The notes under the pieces were generated by a model, which saw only the letters and a program-made list of their open reading frames with translations, searched no databases and was not told where the DNA came from. Positions 1 through 12,290 of a stretch of 64,000 nucleotides of DNA are shown here, piece after piece. Position 1 is the stretch's first letter. The number at the start of each line of letters is the position of its first letter. The position numbers and the translations under genes were made by a program. The stretch comes from Cynocephalus volans. Its lineage: Eukaryota > Chordata > Mammalia > Dermoptera > Cynocephalidae. The DNA is taken from the NCBI RefSeq assembly GCF_027409185.1, contig NC_084463.1, forward strand, positions 70,479,852-70,543,851. Reading direction: 5' to 3'.

Positions 1-139
1 TGAGTTTAAACTAAAAGGATGCATAAAGCTTCTCCAGGTAAGGAAGGAGGTACAGGAGGTTGGGAGGGCTTTTGAAGTAGGGTTAGCTTGCTGGGCAAAA
101 TAGGATTGATGCTAACTTTTAACTCTCTGCTAAACTTCT

Positions 140-868
140 CCAGGTCTATGAGTATTTATCTCCACTGCTGCCATCATCATCTCTACTGTGCACGAATCTA
201 CCAGTTTCCTAGTTCTTTTCTACATATATACTCTTCAAACCCATTACTCCAACTACAGTGAAAAATACTTTCTTAAAACAGAAATTAGTTGCATATCCCC
301 GGTTCAAATCTTTCAGTGGCTTCATCAGGATCCTAAAGTCCAAAATATTTAACCTAGTAGATAAGAAACTCTATATTATGTAGTCTTGATCTTCCTCCAG
401 ACTCATCTTAAACCTCTTGTCAACCCTTTCCTTTGCAGATTAAGAGTTTCATTCATGCCAGCTTTGCTTTAGTCCCTGTGCAAACCAGGCTCTCTCCTTT
501 CTCGGGACCTTTGCAGAAATGGTTCCTCCTCCTAGCCTGCTATCCCCACACAGCCTTTAAGCCCATCCTGTGACCTAGAAAATTCTACAAATACTTTGAT
601 CTCAACTTAAATACCCCTTCCACACAGTTTTTCCCAATGTCCGCTCCCAATTAGGTTAGGCATTCCTCTTAAATGTCCCCATAGTCAGAGCTCCTCTCCT
701 TTGTAACAAGAATCTTCAGGAATCATACGCATCTATCTTGCCTGACTGTAGACTCTGTGAGGGAAGAGACTCTTTCCTTCCAATTTCTTCTTCTATACTA
801 GCCTTTTGCACAGTGTCTGGTGCATCGTAGATGATAAGGAAATAATAGTGGAATAAATTAAATGAATG
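140..868 (+). repeat. L2 LINE, 3' part
   Basis: The plus strand reads like the 3' half of an L2 element. It has a pyrimidine-rich stretch resembling the end of the L2 reading frame, a passage similar to the usual 'cctttgcagaaatggttcctcctcctagcc' region, then 'agactctgtgagggaag' and 'gcacagtgtctggtgcat', and it ends in 'gaataaatt'. The copy is strongly diverged and carries no open frame. The family call is by eye from the order of these landmarks. Confidence 0.72.
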
Positions 869-873
869 GATAC

Positions 874-895
874 CACACACACACACACACACACA
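874..895. repeat. (CA)n microsatellite
   Basis: An uninterrupted CA run of 22 bases directly follows the L2 3' end. L2 3' ends are common places for simple repeats to arise. The short open frames crossing it on both strands are by-products of the repeat. Confidence 0.95.
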
Positions 896-2579
896 GAAGG
901 ACAACCTAACCTACTTCAGCTCTCTAATAGTTTTTATTTCCACACAGTTCAAATTCTGGGACATGAGAGGCAGCTAAAATTTGAGATGAAGTTTTACCTG
1001 TCTATACAGCATGCTTTTCCTCTCTGCTTCCTCTTTCTTCCTTTCTCTCTTTTGTATTTTTCCTCAAGAGTTTAGGTTTTTGTACATGAATCTGCATTTA
1101 AGTAGAGAAACTAATAAATAATCTTTATTAACAAGAATACTACTACTTTAATATACTTCTACCTTGATTACAATGATGAAAAGGAAAGGAGAAGCTGAGA
1201 AATATTTTAGGGGCAGCAACAATATTCCTAGGATATGCAGTTAATCATTTCATTCTCCATTGCACAATAATTTTCCCATTTTGCAGATGAAGGAACTGAA
1301 ACTATGGAAGATCATTGCTTCCCCGAAGTCTCACAACTAAGAACAGAACTGTAAGGGTTATAACCAACATCTATGTAACTCCCCTTCTCTTGCTCTCTCC
1401 ACTACTCCATCAGATCTATAATAAAGAGGTAAATCATTTCCAACGAACCTTCAATCTTGTCACATGAAAAGCTGTCTGATTTGTCTTCATTTTATACTAT
1501 TTCTTACATGGTAGATTTCAGGTGTATATAATATGCTTAACTTAATTATGACTACAAGGATAAAAGATTATGCACATTATCAATTCCTGTCTCTTGTCTC
1601 ATAACCTTTTTAAAATTGCATTCATTCATCCATTCAATAAATGTCTAGTGCTGGAAATACATTTCTGAATTGCTTTTAGAAAATTAATATTATTAATCAT
1701 AAAGACATTTTCTTAAGATTCTGAATGTGGTTATACTTTGTTTCTTTCTGAGTTTTGGATTTAAATTTCATTATGCAGTGTCTAGAATATAGTTGGTAAT
1801 TCTTGCATGTGAATAAAATGAAAAAGTCCCTGCTGGCATGTGGGCTGTGGTGAATGGAGAAGTAAATTTGCAAAGAGTACCCTGATTCATAGATAAACTG
1901 TACCAGTTCACATCATAATGGACACTGTAGGCTAGGGGCAAGCTCTTTTAATACCAGTTCAATCAAATGCATATGATCCAAGATGGTATCACAGTCAAAC
2001 TGATTCAACAGTAACTCCATGCACACCCACAAATTTTAAAGACTACTATTGTTCTAGTAACTCTGTAGTCTACAAATTTCAATAGATCTCTGCCAAGACC
2101 TTTCTATGACTAACTTCAGCCCATCTCATTCCTCTTTTCTCCCTGCTCCCCATAAAACCTATAAGTGGATTTATTTATTAGTTAGTCCTTAAGATTATTC
2201 CCAAGCTGGATTGCTTATTCTTCCTTATGGTGACAAGGCCTTATCTAGAAAGGAAGGGCTACAAAAACAAATATCTTTCAAAGACAATAACTAACTGGAC
2301 AATTTTATCTAACATTACCATGTTCATCTGTCATTATCTAGGCCCAAACCTGAACAGGGTGTCATTTGTGTGAGTCTGAAAATTGCCCAAGCAAACAAAA
2401 TATTTATTTAGGATAGTTGCTGGCAACATAGCTAAAGGGTACGTATTCATTAAAGAGAAATAGGGGATAAAATTCAAATCCATAAGGTGCTGTTTTAGTA
2501 TTGAAAAGAGGCTTATCAGGAGAAAAAATAAGAAATTATAGCACCAAGCTCCAAACAACTGATTTAACTGGCCAGCCCT
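896..2579. other. Unassigned sequence with one MIR fragment
   Basis: Apart from the MIR at 1258-1390, I recognise nothing here. It is AT-rich, with no open frame above 90 codons and no CpG cluster. Around 1615-1660 there is a short stretch resembling an L2/MIR 3' end ('cattcattcatccattcaataaatg'). Confidence 0.5.
1258..1390 (-). repeat. MIR SINE fragment
   Basis: The sequence 'cccattttgcagatgaaggaactgaaac' followed by 'agtctcacaactaagaacagaactg' is the typical reverse-strand core and 3' half of a MIR: 'ccattttacagatgagg', then 'ggtcacacagctag'. The tRNA-related head is missing. Confidence 0.7.
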
Positions 2580-2985
2580 GTCTTAGTACATTTTGTGCTG
2601 CTATAACAATACCTCAGACTGGATATTTTATAATAAACAGAAATTTACTGGCTCACAATCTGGAGGCTGAGAAGTCTAAGATGAAGGGACTGGCATCTGT
2701 CAATGGCTTTCTCACTGCTTCATCTCATGGCAGAAGGCAGGAAAGCAAGAGAGGGTAGTAAGAGAGAAAGAGAGAGAGAGAGAGAGAACTGAATTAATCC
2801 TTTTATAATGAATCCACATCCATAATAAGGAACCCATTCCTGTCATAATGACATTAATCTATTCATGAGGCCAGAGCTCTCATAGCCTAATCATCTCTCA
2901 TTAGTCCTCACTTCCCAACACTGTTGCTTGGGGATTAAATTTTCTACACATGCCATTGGGGGAGACACATTCAAACCATAACATG
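2580..2985 (-). repeat. MST/MLT-type MaLR LTR
   Basis: On the plus strand the block begins 'cttagtacattttgtgctgc', runs through 'cctcagactggatattttat', and ends 'ggggagacacattcaaaccataaca'. This is the reverse complement of an ERVL-MaLR LTR of the MST group. A GA-rich tract (2761-2787) occupies the spot where these LTRs have their CT-rich U3/R segment. No internal MaLR sequence adjoins it, so it is probably a solo LTR. Confidence 0.75.
2761..2787. repeat. (GA)n microsatellite inside LTR
   Basis: A GA run of about 27 bases with one A insertion lies inside the minus-strand MaLR LTR. It is an expansion of that LTR's native CT-rich stretch. Confidence 0.9.
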
Positions 2986-3104
2986 CACCAAACATTTAAG
3001 GAAAAATTATTCCAGTTCTCCATTATCTCGTAAGTTAGAAGCATATGGAATACTTCGCATTCTTTTGAAGAATACTTCCTCATTGTAGGCCAGCTTTACC
3101 ATAA

Positions 3105-4765
3105 TACCAAAACCAGATGAAGACATTACAAGAAAATAAAACTATAGCTAGTATCTCTCATGAAGATAGATGCAAAAATCTTCAAGAAAATTTTAACAAA
3201 TCAAATCCAACAATGTATAAAAAGAGTAATACTCCATGACCAACTGAGATTTTCCCAGGTATGCAAGGCTGATTCAACATTTGAAAATCTATTAATCCAA
3301 TTTATTGCATTAATGGGCTAAAAAAGAAAAATCACATAATCATATCAATAGATGCAGAAAAAGCCTTTGACACAATCCAACATCCAACCATGATTTATAA
3401 AAAAAACTCTCAGTAACTAGAAATAGAAGGGAACTAGCTCAACTTGATAAAGAATATCTACAAAAAAGCCTATAGCTAACATTATTCTTAACTATTAGAG
3501 AGAAAAAAAATTTAGATGACTTTGATTTTGGCAATGACTTTTTAGATATGACACCAAAGGCACAATCCATGAATGACAGACTTGATAAGTTCAAATTCTT
3601 CAAAATTAAAAATTTTTGCTCTGTAAAAGACACCGTCAAAAGAATAAAAAGACAAGCTACAGACTGGGAGAATATACTGGGAGAATACATCTGATAAAGG
3701 ACTGTTATCAAAAATATACAAAAAAAAATCTCTTAAAACTTAACAATAAGAAAACAAACAACCAGATTATGAAAATGGGCAAAAGACCTTAACAGGCACC
3801 TCACCAAAGAAGACATGCAGATGACAAATAACAAATGAAAAATCCTTTACTTCATATGTCATGGTGGAATGCAAATTAAAACCATGAGATACCACTACAT
3901 ACCTATCAGCATGGCCAAAATCCAAAACACTGACAACACCAATGCTGACAAGGGTGTGAAGCAACAGTAACTCTCACTCACTGTTGGGAGAATGCAAAAT
4001 GGTACAATATCGTTGGAAGATAATTTGTCAGTTTCTTATAAAACTAAGCATACTCTTACCGTGTAATCCAACACTGATGCTCCTTAGCATTTACCCAAAG
4101 GAGCTGAAAACCTTCACCTGAATGTTTGAAGCTGCTTTATTCATAATTTTCAAAACTTGGATGCAGCCGATATGTCCTTCAGTTTATCCTATCAATGGAT
4201 AAACTGTGATAGACCTAGGTCATGGAATATTATTCAGTGATAAAAAGAAATGAGCTCTCAAGCCATGAAAAGACATGAAAGAAACTCAAACATGTGTTAC
4301 TAGGTGAAAGAAATCAGTCTGAAGAGGCTCTACATTGTATGATTTCAACTCTATGACACTCTGGGAAAAGGAAAAAGTAAGGAGACAGTAAAAAGATCAG
4401 TGGTTGCCAGGTGTTGGGGAGGAAGGAGGGATGAATAGGTGGAGCACAAAGGATTATGAGGGGAGTGCAACTACTCTGTATAATACTATAACAGTGGATA
4501 TATATGTCATTATAAATTTGTCCAAACACATGAAACGTATAACACCGAGAGTGACATCCAGTGAAAACTATGGACTTTGGATAATTATGATATGTTAATG
4601 GAGGTTCATCAATTGTTACAAATGTACCACTCTAGTGAGGAATGTTGATAACTGGAGAAATTATACATGTGTGGTCACAGGGACATATGGGAAATCACTG
4701 TACCTTCCCTTCAATTGTGCAGTGAACCTAAATCTGCTCTAAAAAATAAAGTCTATTAAAAAAGA
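3105..4765 (+). repeat. L1 (old, L1M-type) ORF2 3' half and 3' UTR
   Basis: The block starts inside the reverse-transcriptase region. The phrase 'catatcaatagatgcagaaaaagcctttgac' at 3343 encodes the usual [14 protein letters not shown] motif. It continues through the cysteine-rich C-terminal part (about 3740-4060) and a 3' UTR with 'cagtggttgccaggtgttgg' (about 4400). It ends near 4765 in an A-rich tail ('aaaaataaagtctattaaaaaag'). Stops and frameshifts are frequent, and the longest frames are far below ORF2 length. It is an inactive 5'-truncated copy. Confidence 0.85.
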
Positions 4766-6830
4766 AAAGAACAGAAGATGTGAACAAACACTTCACCAAT
4801 GAATGTATTTAAATTGCAAATAAGCAAAAGAGAAAATATTCACCATTATTAGTCATTTGAAAAATGCACATTAAAGCCACAAAATGAGATACCTCTACAC
4901 AACTGTCATTCTGATAGCCTAAAATTAAAAAGACAGATCATACCAACTTTTAGCAAGGATGTGGAACAATTTTAACACTCCTACACCACTCCTTGAAAAA
5001 TTAAATTGTACAACCATTTTGGGAAATAATTTGGCAATTTCTCATAAACTGTAACATATACTGAGCACATTGTAGCAATGTACTACAGTCATGTGCCACA
5101 TCACCACATTTTATTCAACAATGGACCACATACACAAGGGTAGTCCCATAATATGATAATGAAGATGGAAAATGCGTATTCCCTAGCAGCATCATAGTCG
5201 TAGTAACATCATAGTGCAAAGTTATTACTCATCTGTTTGTAGTGATGCTGGTGTAAACAAAACTACTGTGCGGCCCGTAGTATAAAAGTACAGCATATGC
5301 ACTCATGTACAGTACATAATATAGAATAAAAATAATACACTGTGTTACTCATTTATGTATTCATTATTTTGTACTTTGAGTCATTATTTTAGACTGTACT
5401 TCTACTTATAAAAAAGTTAACTGTTAAATACCCTCATACAGTTCCTTTAGGAGGTATTTCAGAAGAAGACATTGCTATCACAGCACATGACAGCTCCATG
5501 TGTGTTACTGTCCCTGAAGATCTTCCAGTGGGACAAGATGCGGTGATACGGATGATCATGACCTTGTATAGGCCTAGTCTAATGTGTGTCTTGGTTACTA
5601 ACAAAATAAGTTTAAAAAGTAAAAAATAAATAAGTAAACAAAAATTTTAAAAATAGGAAAAAGCTTATAGAATAAGGATATAAAGAAAGAAAATATTTTT
5701 GTATGGCTGTAAAATGTGTTTGTGTTTTAAACTGTTACCACTAAAGAGTCAGAAAGTTTAAAAAATTAAAGTTTATAAAGTAAAAAAGTTACAGTAAGCT
5801 AAGGTTAAATTGTTATTAAAGAAATATATTTTAATATAAATTCAGCATAGCCTAAATGCACAGTGATTATAAAGACTACAGTAGTGCAAAATAATGTCTT
5901 AGGCTTTCATATGCATTCACCACTCAATCACTGACTCACCTGGAGCAACTTCCAGTCTTGCAAGCTCCATTCACAGTAAGTGCCTTAGACAGGTGTACCA
6001 TCTTTTATCTTTTATGCCATATTGTTACTGTATCTTTTCTTTGCTTAGATATGTTTAGATACATAAATATCATTGTGTTACAATTGCCTACAGTATTCAG
6101 TACAGTAACATGCTGTACAAGTTTGCAGCCTAGAAGCAATAGGCTATACCATATAGTCTAGGTATATAGTATGCTCTATCATCGAGGTTTCGCAATCTAT
6201 GACGTTTGCACAAAGAAGAAATCGCCTAACATATTTCTTAGAAAGTATGCCCTTCATTAAGTGACACATGACTGTATATATTCTACCATTTCCTCTTCAA
6301 GATCTTTATGCAAGACCAGTGAAAGCATAAAAAGACTTTTGCACAGGTTTTCATAGCAACTTTCTTTGTAATAAGCATACATGGGAAGAAAAACCAAAAT
6401 GTGTATCCACTCGTGAATTGATAAATTGTATTATATCAATTCATTGAAATTCTATTTGGCAATAAAAAGGAATCATCTTCGTTCATGCTACAATATGAAT
6501 GAATCTCAAAATAATTATGCTAGGAGGGAAGCTAGACAAAAGTAGTATATTTTATTCTTTGTGATAAAGTTGAAATAAAATTCTAGAAAAATACAAAGGA
6601 ATTTAAAGTTACAAAAAACAAATCATTATTTAGCTGGTGACTGAGGGGGAGGAAGGAATCACAAAGGAATACCACTTTGGGGACCAATGAGTCAGTTAAT
6701 TACCTTGATTTTAGTAAAGACTTACAGGTGCGTACGTATTTAAAACTTACCAAATTGTACACTTTCAATATGTGCACTGTATCCCATTCTTATTACACTC
6801 TATAAAACCACTTTTTAGTAAATCACACAT
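4766..6830 (+). repeat. L1 3' end, split by a Tigger3-like transposon
   Basis: The L1 C-terminal ORF2 region (4766-5083, 'gaacaaacacttcaccaatg', 'tttgaaaaatgcacattaaag') resumes after the DNA transposon at 6277 and runs to a 3' UTR ending near 6830. The two parts join in the right order once 5086-6274 is removed. That makes the L1 older than the transposon. Confidence 0.75.
5086..6274. mobile_element. Tigger3/Golem-like DNA transposon (Tc1/mariner superfamily)
   Basis: The element starts CAGTCATGTGCCACAT and ends with the inverted form (ATGTGTCACTT... read back from 6274). It is flanked by TA on both sides (5084-5085 and 6275-6276), the target choice of pogo/Tigger elements. The right arm contains 'ctatgacgtttgcac', 'caataggctataccatatag' and 'ttacaattgcctacagtattcagtac', which I associate with Tigger3 (Golem). 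The middle third is AT-rich, with no usable transposase frame; the stretch near 5460-5590 may be transposase remnant. It is inserted in an L1 3' end. Confidence 0.78.
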
Positions 6831-7067
6831 AGTATGTTTTTAATATCCATAGAAATAAATAAGAAATTAATAAAAGCAGTATGTCTAAGAAACTCTAAAT
6901 ATTTCAAAATTAAACATTAGGCATTTAAAAATCTATGGGTTAATGAAGAAATCACGAAAGAAACTTTAAAAAAAAGACTTCAAACTGAATGATAATGATG
7001 TACCACATATCAAAATCTTTTAGTTGCAGCTATAGCAGTGCTTAGAAGGGATTTGTAGCATTACGCT

Positions 7068-7519
7068 TGTCATGGGTTGAATTGCGCCCCCTCCCCTAAT
7101 TTCATATGTTGAACTCCTAAGCCCCAGTATTCAGAATGTGATCTTATTTGAAAATAAGATGTAATTACTTAAGATACAGTCATACTGGAGCAGGGTTATC
7201 CCTAACTCAATATAACTAATGTCCTTATAAAAAGTTGAAATGTGAACATAAGTATGCTCACAGGAAGAGTGCCATATGAGCACGAAGGCAGAGATCAGGG
7301 TGATTCATCTACAAGCCAAAGAACGCCAGAGAACCACCAGCCACCAGAAACTAAGAGAGAGACATGGAACAGATCTACCTCAAAGTCCTCAGGAAGAATT
7401 AACCCTGCCAAATTTTCAAATATCTAGCCTTTAGAACTAACTGTAAGTCAATAAATTTCTGTTCTTTAATCTGCTCATTTTGCAGTACTTTGTTAAGGCA
7501 GTCCTAGCGTGCTAATATA
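7068..7519 (+). repeat. MLT1 solo LTR with target site duplication
   Basis: The LTR runs from TGTCATGGGTTGAATT to 'cctagcgtgctaatata', with the expected 'tcaataaatttctgttc' polyadenylation region near 7450 and 'ctacaagccaaagaacgcc' in the middle, as in the MLT1 group of ERVL-MaLR. It sits between ACGCT (7063-7067) and ATGCT (7520-7524), a 5-bp duplication with one change. Removing it restores L1 sequence. No internal retroviral sequence remains. Confidence 0.85.
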
Positions 7520-7550
7520 ATGCTTATTTTAGAAAAAGAATAATGGCTTG

Positions 7551-8258
7551 TATTGGTCCATTTCTGTTGCTTATAACAAAATATTTGGAACTGGATGATT
7601 TATAAAGAAAATGAAATTTATTGCTAACAGTTTCTGAGGCTAGGAAATCCAAAGTCCATCTCGTGGTGGCGACAGTGACCCAGGGGTCTCATGTTGCAAG
7701 ATGGTAGAAGGAGAGAGAGCAAAGAGAGAGACAGTCAGACGTCCCTCTTCTTTTAAAGTCCTCAGAACCACGCCCCTGACCACCATTTTTAATCCATTCA
7801 CTACTGCACAGTCCTACAGTCTAATCACCTCTTCGAGGCCTCACCTTTCAATCATGATAATAGGATTTCCCACCCTCTTAACAGTCACAATGAGGGCTAA
7901 GTTTCTAATATGTAAAACTTAGGGGACACAATTCAAGATTCAATGAGTTTTGGGGTGACATAATTTAATACACTACATTCTGCCCCCTGGCCCCCCAAAA
8001 CTCATGTCTTTTCACATGATAATACATTCATTTCATCCACAGAATCTTAACTTGTTTGGGCTCAAAAGTCCAAAGATCTAAGTCCCATCTGTGAAATCAG
8101 CACAAGTTACCTACTTCTGAAACCCAGGGATGGGACAAACATAGGGGACATATTCCTATTCCAAAAGAGAGAAATAGGCCAAAAAAAAAAAAAGGTATAG
8201 CAGGGCCCAAACAAGTCTGAAACCCAGCAGGGCATGTCTTAAATCTCAAGTCTGGCAA
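7551..8258 (-). repeat. MST-type MaLR 3' LTR with adjoining internal sequence
   Basis: 7551-7975 is a reverse-strand MaLR LTR ('ttggtccatttctgttgctt', 'ggatgatttataaagaaaatg', ending 'gtgacataatttaatacac'). It is followed directly by 'cattctgccccctggccccc' and 'gggctcaaaagtcc', the reverse complement of the 3' end of MaLR internal sequence, down to about 8258. Read on the minus strand this is internal sequence followed by its 3' LTR. There is no coding frame. Confidence 0.72.
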
Positions 8259-8620
8259 ATCACGTACCTTGACCATCCAATCAGCTGAGGGTCCAGAAAG
8301 AACAAAAGACAGAGGAAAAAGGTGAAGCTTGCTCTCCTTCTGCTGGAGCTGGGGTACACTCTTCTCTCCTGTCCGTGGACATCAGAGCTCGAGACTCTTC
8401 AGTTTTGGGGTTCCAGGACTTGTACCAGGACACCATCAGCTTCCCTGGGTTTGAAGCCTTCAGACTTGGACTGACCCACACTACCGGCATCCAGTTTTAT
8501 AGACCACCTATCGTGGGACTTCCCTTCACAATCACGTGAGCTAATTCCCCTAATAAATCCCTCTCATATATTTATAACATCCTATTGATTCTGTCTCTCT
8601 GGAGAACCCTGACTAATACG
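8259..8620 (+). repeat. MLT2-type (ERVL) LTR, 3' part
   Basis: It includes 'gaccatccaatcagctgagg', 'tcacgtgagctaattcccc', 'taataaatccctctcatata' (polyadenylation region) and the typical end 'ctctggagaaccctgactaatac'. These are landmarks of MLT2-type ERVL LTRs. The 5' third is missing where it meets the MaLR internal fragment. L1 sequence resumes immediately downstream. Confidence 0.68.
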
Positions 8621-10160
8621 TGGCTTAATATCAACAATCTAAGCTTCTACTTAGGTAAACAGATCAAGAAATACAGAGAGATATCCCAAAATACCAATAG
8701 AGAAATATACCACATACATGGCTTGCAGTATTCAATATTGTCTGAATGTTAATTCTCTCTAAATCAATACATACGGACAAAGTAATTACAGTAAAAATCC
8801 CAGCATGTTTCTTTGTTTCAACATGGAACAGAAAGGGGATAGAACAGTCAAAACAATATTCAAAAGAAAAGAGAGGAGTTTGTAAACTATCTCTTTTCAG
8901 GATTTACTGCTGTGGAAGACAATGTGGTATTGGTATAGGTATAAAGATAGACATATAGATCAATTTAAAAGAATAAAAGCTTAAAAAAATCTTTGTGCTG
9001 AAGTAACTGGCTGTACATAATGAAGGAAAAAAAACCTTAACTCATACCTCATATCATACACAAAACAATTAATTTAAGGTAGATCAAATACCTAAATTTG
9101 AAAGCTTAAATTGTAAAGGTTATTTTTTTTAATGTAGGTTAGCTTCATGACCTTGGACTGACCTTGATCAAAACACAGAAAGTACTAACCCCCCAAAATA
9201 CAAATTTTATCAAAATTAGACATTTTTCTCACATTGTTAAAAATATGGATACAAAACTACAGACTGGAGAAATATGCAATAAATATAACTTACAAAGAAC
9301 CTCAGTCAAGAATGTGTAAATAATTTCTACAACTAAACAATGAAAGGGGAAAACAACTCAAATAAACAATGGGCACTTCACCAAGGCTTATATTCCAATA
9401 ATAAGCTCATGAAAAATGTTTTCAACTTTATGAGTCATCAGGGAAGTGCAAATTAAAGCCACAGTGTGATGCTATTATACACCGAACTAGAATGATTAAA
9501 ACTAAGGCTAATAACAAGTGATGACAGGTATGTGAAGTGGTTAAACTCTCCTTTATAGCTAGAGGAAATTAAAGATGGTATAACCAATTTGGAAACCATT
9601 CTGGAAGTTTCTCGTAAATGTAGTCATCATTTATCCAAGTGACATGAAAACATAAACACACAAAAAATTGAAATGTGCTGGTTCATAGCAGCCTTATTTA
9701 AAATAATCAAAAACTGAAAAATGGCCGAAATGTCCACCAACAGGAGAATGGACAAACACACATTGTGATATTTTCATATAATAGAATGCTCCTCAGCACT
9801 GAAGAGAAGTGAACTACTTGACAACAGGGGTGAATCTCAAAAACATTATGCTGGGTGAAAACAGTCCTACACGAAGGAGTACATTCTTTATTATTCCCCC
9901 TATGTATGAAATCCATAAAAAAAGAAAAAATAGAATAGTAAAACGATTTCTGGTGAAGATTTCAGAACAATGGATGTTTTAAGTTGAGGTTGAGATTGAC
10001 TGGAAAATGGCAGAAGTGATCTTTCTGAGCTGATGAAAACCATCTATATCTTAGGTGTGGGTGACAGATTTTGTGCAATTTCAATAATCTGTCAAACTGA
10101 AATTTAATATTTGTCCATTTCATTGAATGCAAATTACACTTTAACTAAAAAAAAAATTCA

Positions 10161-10655
10161 GAAGCTTTTTCAAGTGATATTATCCCTGTGACACAGAATT
10201 GCCCACTCAGCAAATTAGTCCAAATATCTAATCAACATGTGAACTGCTCTACATTCTGAATCCAACAAATTTATATCTCATTCTGGCAGACACACTTGGT
10301 CACCATAATTTATAATTTTAAGGCTTGATAAGGATGGCTGATCCCAAAAGAATTGTGGATTTTCCAAAAACTCTTCCAGTTTTCCAGGTTTGATCTGGCA
10401 TCAACATTTTTCAAAAAAACCATATTCTATGTATATATTCTATGTAGCACATTCTTTCCTAATTTCAAATTCACATTCATAGCAATGAAAAACCATTTCA
10501 AATTAATAGAACCCCTCTCAATTTTATTAATGTGTTCTTTTCTTTCAACCTCACTCTGTCTCTCTGTATTTCTTCTGAAAAACAGATCGTCACATCGGGC
10601 AACAAGAGAATAAATTTTACGTAACCACAGAAGGAAACACAAATTATTTTTTGTA
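10161..10655. other. No recognised feature
   Basis: About 0.5 kb of AT-rich sequence between an L1 3' end and a reverse-oriented L1 3' UTR. The open frames here (86 codons or fewer, on both strands) show no domain resemblance. Confidence 0.5.
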
Positions 10656-11040
10656 ATGGCTTATTTGAGATGTAATTCACATGCTATACAATTCACTCAC
10701 TTAAAGTGTACAATTCAATATTCTTCAGTATGTTCACAGAATTGCACACTGTCACCAAAATCAACTTTAGAACACTTTTATCACCATTATTTTTAATCAT
10801 ATTTTTAGGCTTTTTATTTCTATAAATTGTATTGGGGTTTTTTAAAGATTTTTTAAATTTATTTTTAATTTTAATTGACACACTGTAATGATACACACTT
10901 ATGGGGTACAATCTGATGTTTTTGTACATATATGTGTTGTATTTTGATTTAACATTTTTACCTGGTAAATTATGACTTCTCTTGTTTTTACACATATTCA
11001 CAAATACCTCTGTTATTTAAGACATTAAAAATATTATTGT
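10656..11040 (-). repeat. Two L1 3' UTR fragments, reverse orientation
   Basis: 10656-10790 ('tatttgagatgtaattcacatgc', 'cttaaagtgtacaattcaat') is the reversed 3' UTR of an old L1. 10855-11000 ('ttaattgacacactgtaatgat', 'ttatggggtacaatctgatg') is a second, L1MA-like reversed 3' end. Both lack ORF2 sequence. Confidence 0.7.
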
Positions 11041-12079
11041 ATAATCTATGCCAAATAAATTTAATATCTCAAACCTCAATAAGGTTTGTTCCCCCCCCCC
11101 CGATTTGGATCTCAAGTTTGCACAAGAACCAAGATGTAATTAAATACCTCAGGGGGTAGTTTTTATGCCATCAATGAGTGCCAAGGCCAACAGCTGCATA
11201 TTTCTTTGCTATCTTTCTTTGTAGTGTGTTTCATTTTCCTTTGTCCAAATTTACCATTTCCCTAAGGTTGCACTCATAGCTATTTGGAACCCTCACAATT
11301 ATGCATTTTCTGACCAGAAAACCCACCTCAAGTTGGCCCAGAGTGCCTCTTGTCACTGGGTTAGACTATTAAACCAAAGCTCAAGGTGCCCAGGCACTAG
11401 TGTGTGTCCTCAGGCAGCTGTCATGCTTGATATCAGTTTACCTCGCTATGCTAGTGATTTCATTCGAAAATGAAATCCTTAGGTTCCTTGGCCTCCGAAG
11501 GTTTTTCTAACTCTTTATCCAGGTCAACTAAGATTTTTTTAACTTTTTTTTAAAAAAACATTCTATCTGTAATTTTTAATTTATCTATATTTTGTCATAC
11601 TATCTAAGGCAAATGTTGCCAGAAACCAAAAGGCAAGAGTTTTCAACACTATATTGTAAACTTTTGTTATCAGTTCATTTTATCCCTCTTTATTGCTTAT
11701 GCATTTGTCACAAAAAAACATTTTTTGAAAGCACTGATCCTTCCAATGCTATTCTTTCTCATCTAACATTATAACTCCCCAATACAGGAAGGCATGCATG
11801 AAAAAAAATATTTGATGTGAAGTAGAAAAGTTCTGATTGCAGAAATTATATGCTTCTCAGTGAAAAATAATGAATAGATGAAAGTAACTATTAAAGGTAA
11901 AAGCATATAGTATAAACAAAATAAATATTAATATTCCACCCTATCTAAGAGCCTAAGAACTGAATACAGAGGAAAATTCATGTGCAACAATTCTCCAGAT
12001 ATTAAAGACAATTAGATTCCTATCAATGTGAATCTAAAAAAATCAATGTAAATTTCTCTATATTAAATAACCCCAAAGA
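11041..12079. other. Unassigned sequence with a C homopolymer
   Basis: An 11-base C run lies at 11091-11101. The rest is AT-rich sequence with no repeat family or gene that I recognise. The 60-codon open frame at 11592 has no recognisable content. Confidence 0.45.
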
Positions 12080-12290
12080 TCTTTCATTGATCTTTGATAT
12101 CCATTTATCTATCCATCCATCCATCCATCCATGCCTCCATTCAACTTCATTGATCATTTTCTAAATATTAAGATGTTTGTATATTCTACATGTAGAGAAG
12201 TGAATAAGCTATAGTCTCTGTCTTCATAGTATTTACTGTAAAACAGGAAGACAGATATATAAATGAATGATCATTGTGTACTGTTATATT
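12080..12290 (-). repeat. L2-like 3' end in reverse, with (ATCC)n
   Basis: A short ATCC run (about 12109-12132) precedes 'cttcattgatcattttctaaat', 'gtctctgtcttcatagtatttac' and 'aggaagacagatatataaatg'. This matches the reverse complement of a typical L2 3' terminus, whose tail often carries tetranucleotide runs. Confidence 0.5.

Larger units (their letters stand above)
6831..10160 (+). repeat. L1 (old) ORF2 to 3' end, interrupted by LTR insertions
   Basis: L1 ORF2 sequence is present at 6831-7067 ('gcagctatagcagtgcttag'), 7520-7550 and 8621 onward ('caacaatctaagcttctac'), then through RT-downstream sequence (8730-8960, 'gtggtattggtataggtataaag') to the C-terminal region and an A-rich 3' end near 10160. 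The three parts are in correct L1 order once the LTRs at 7068-7519 and 7551-8620 are removed. All reading frames are broken. Confidence 0.8.
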
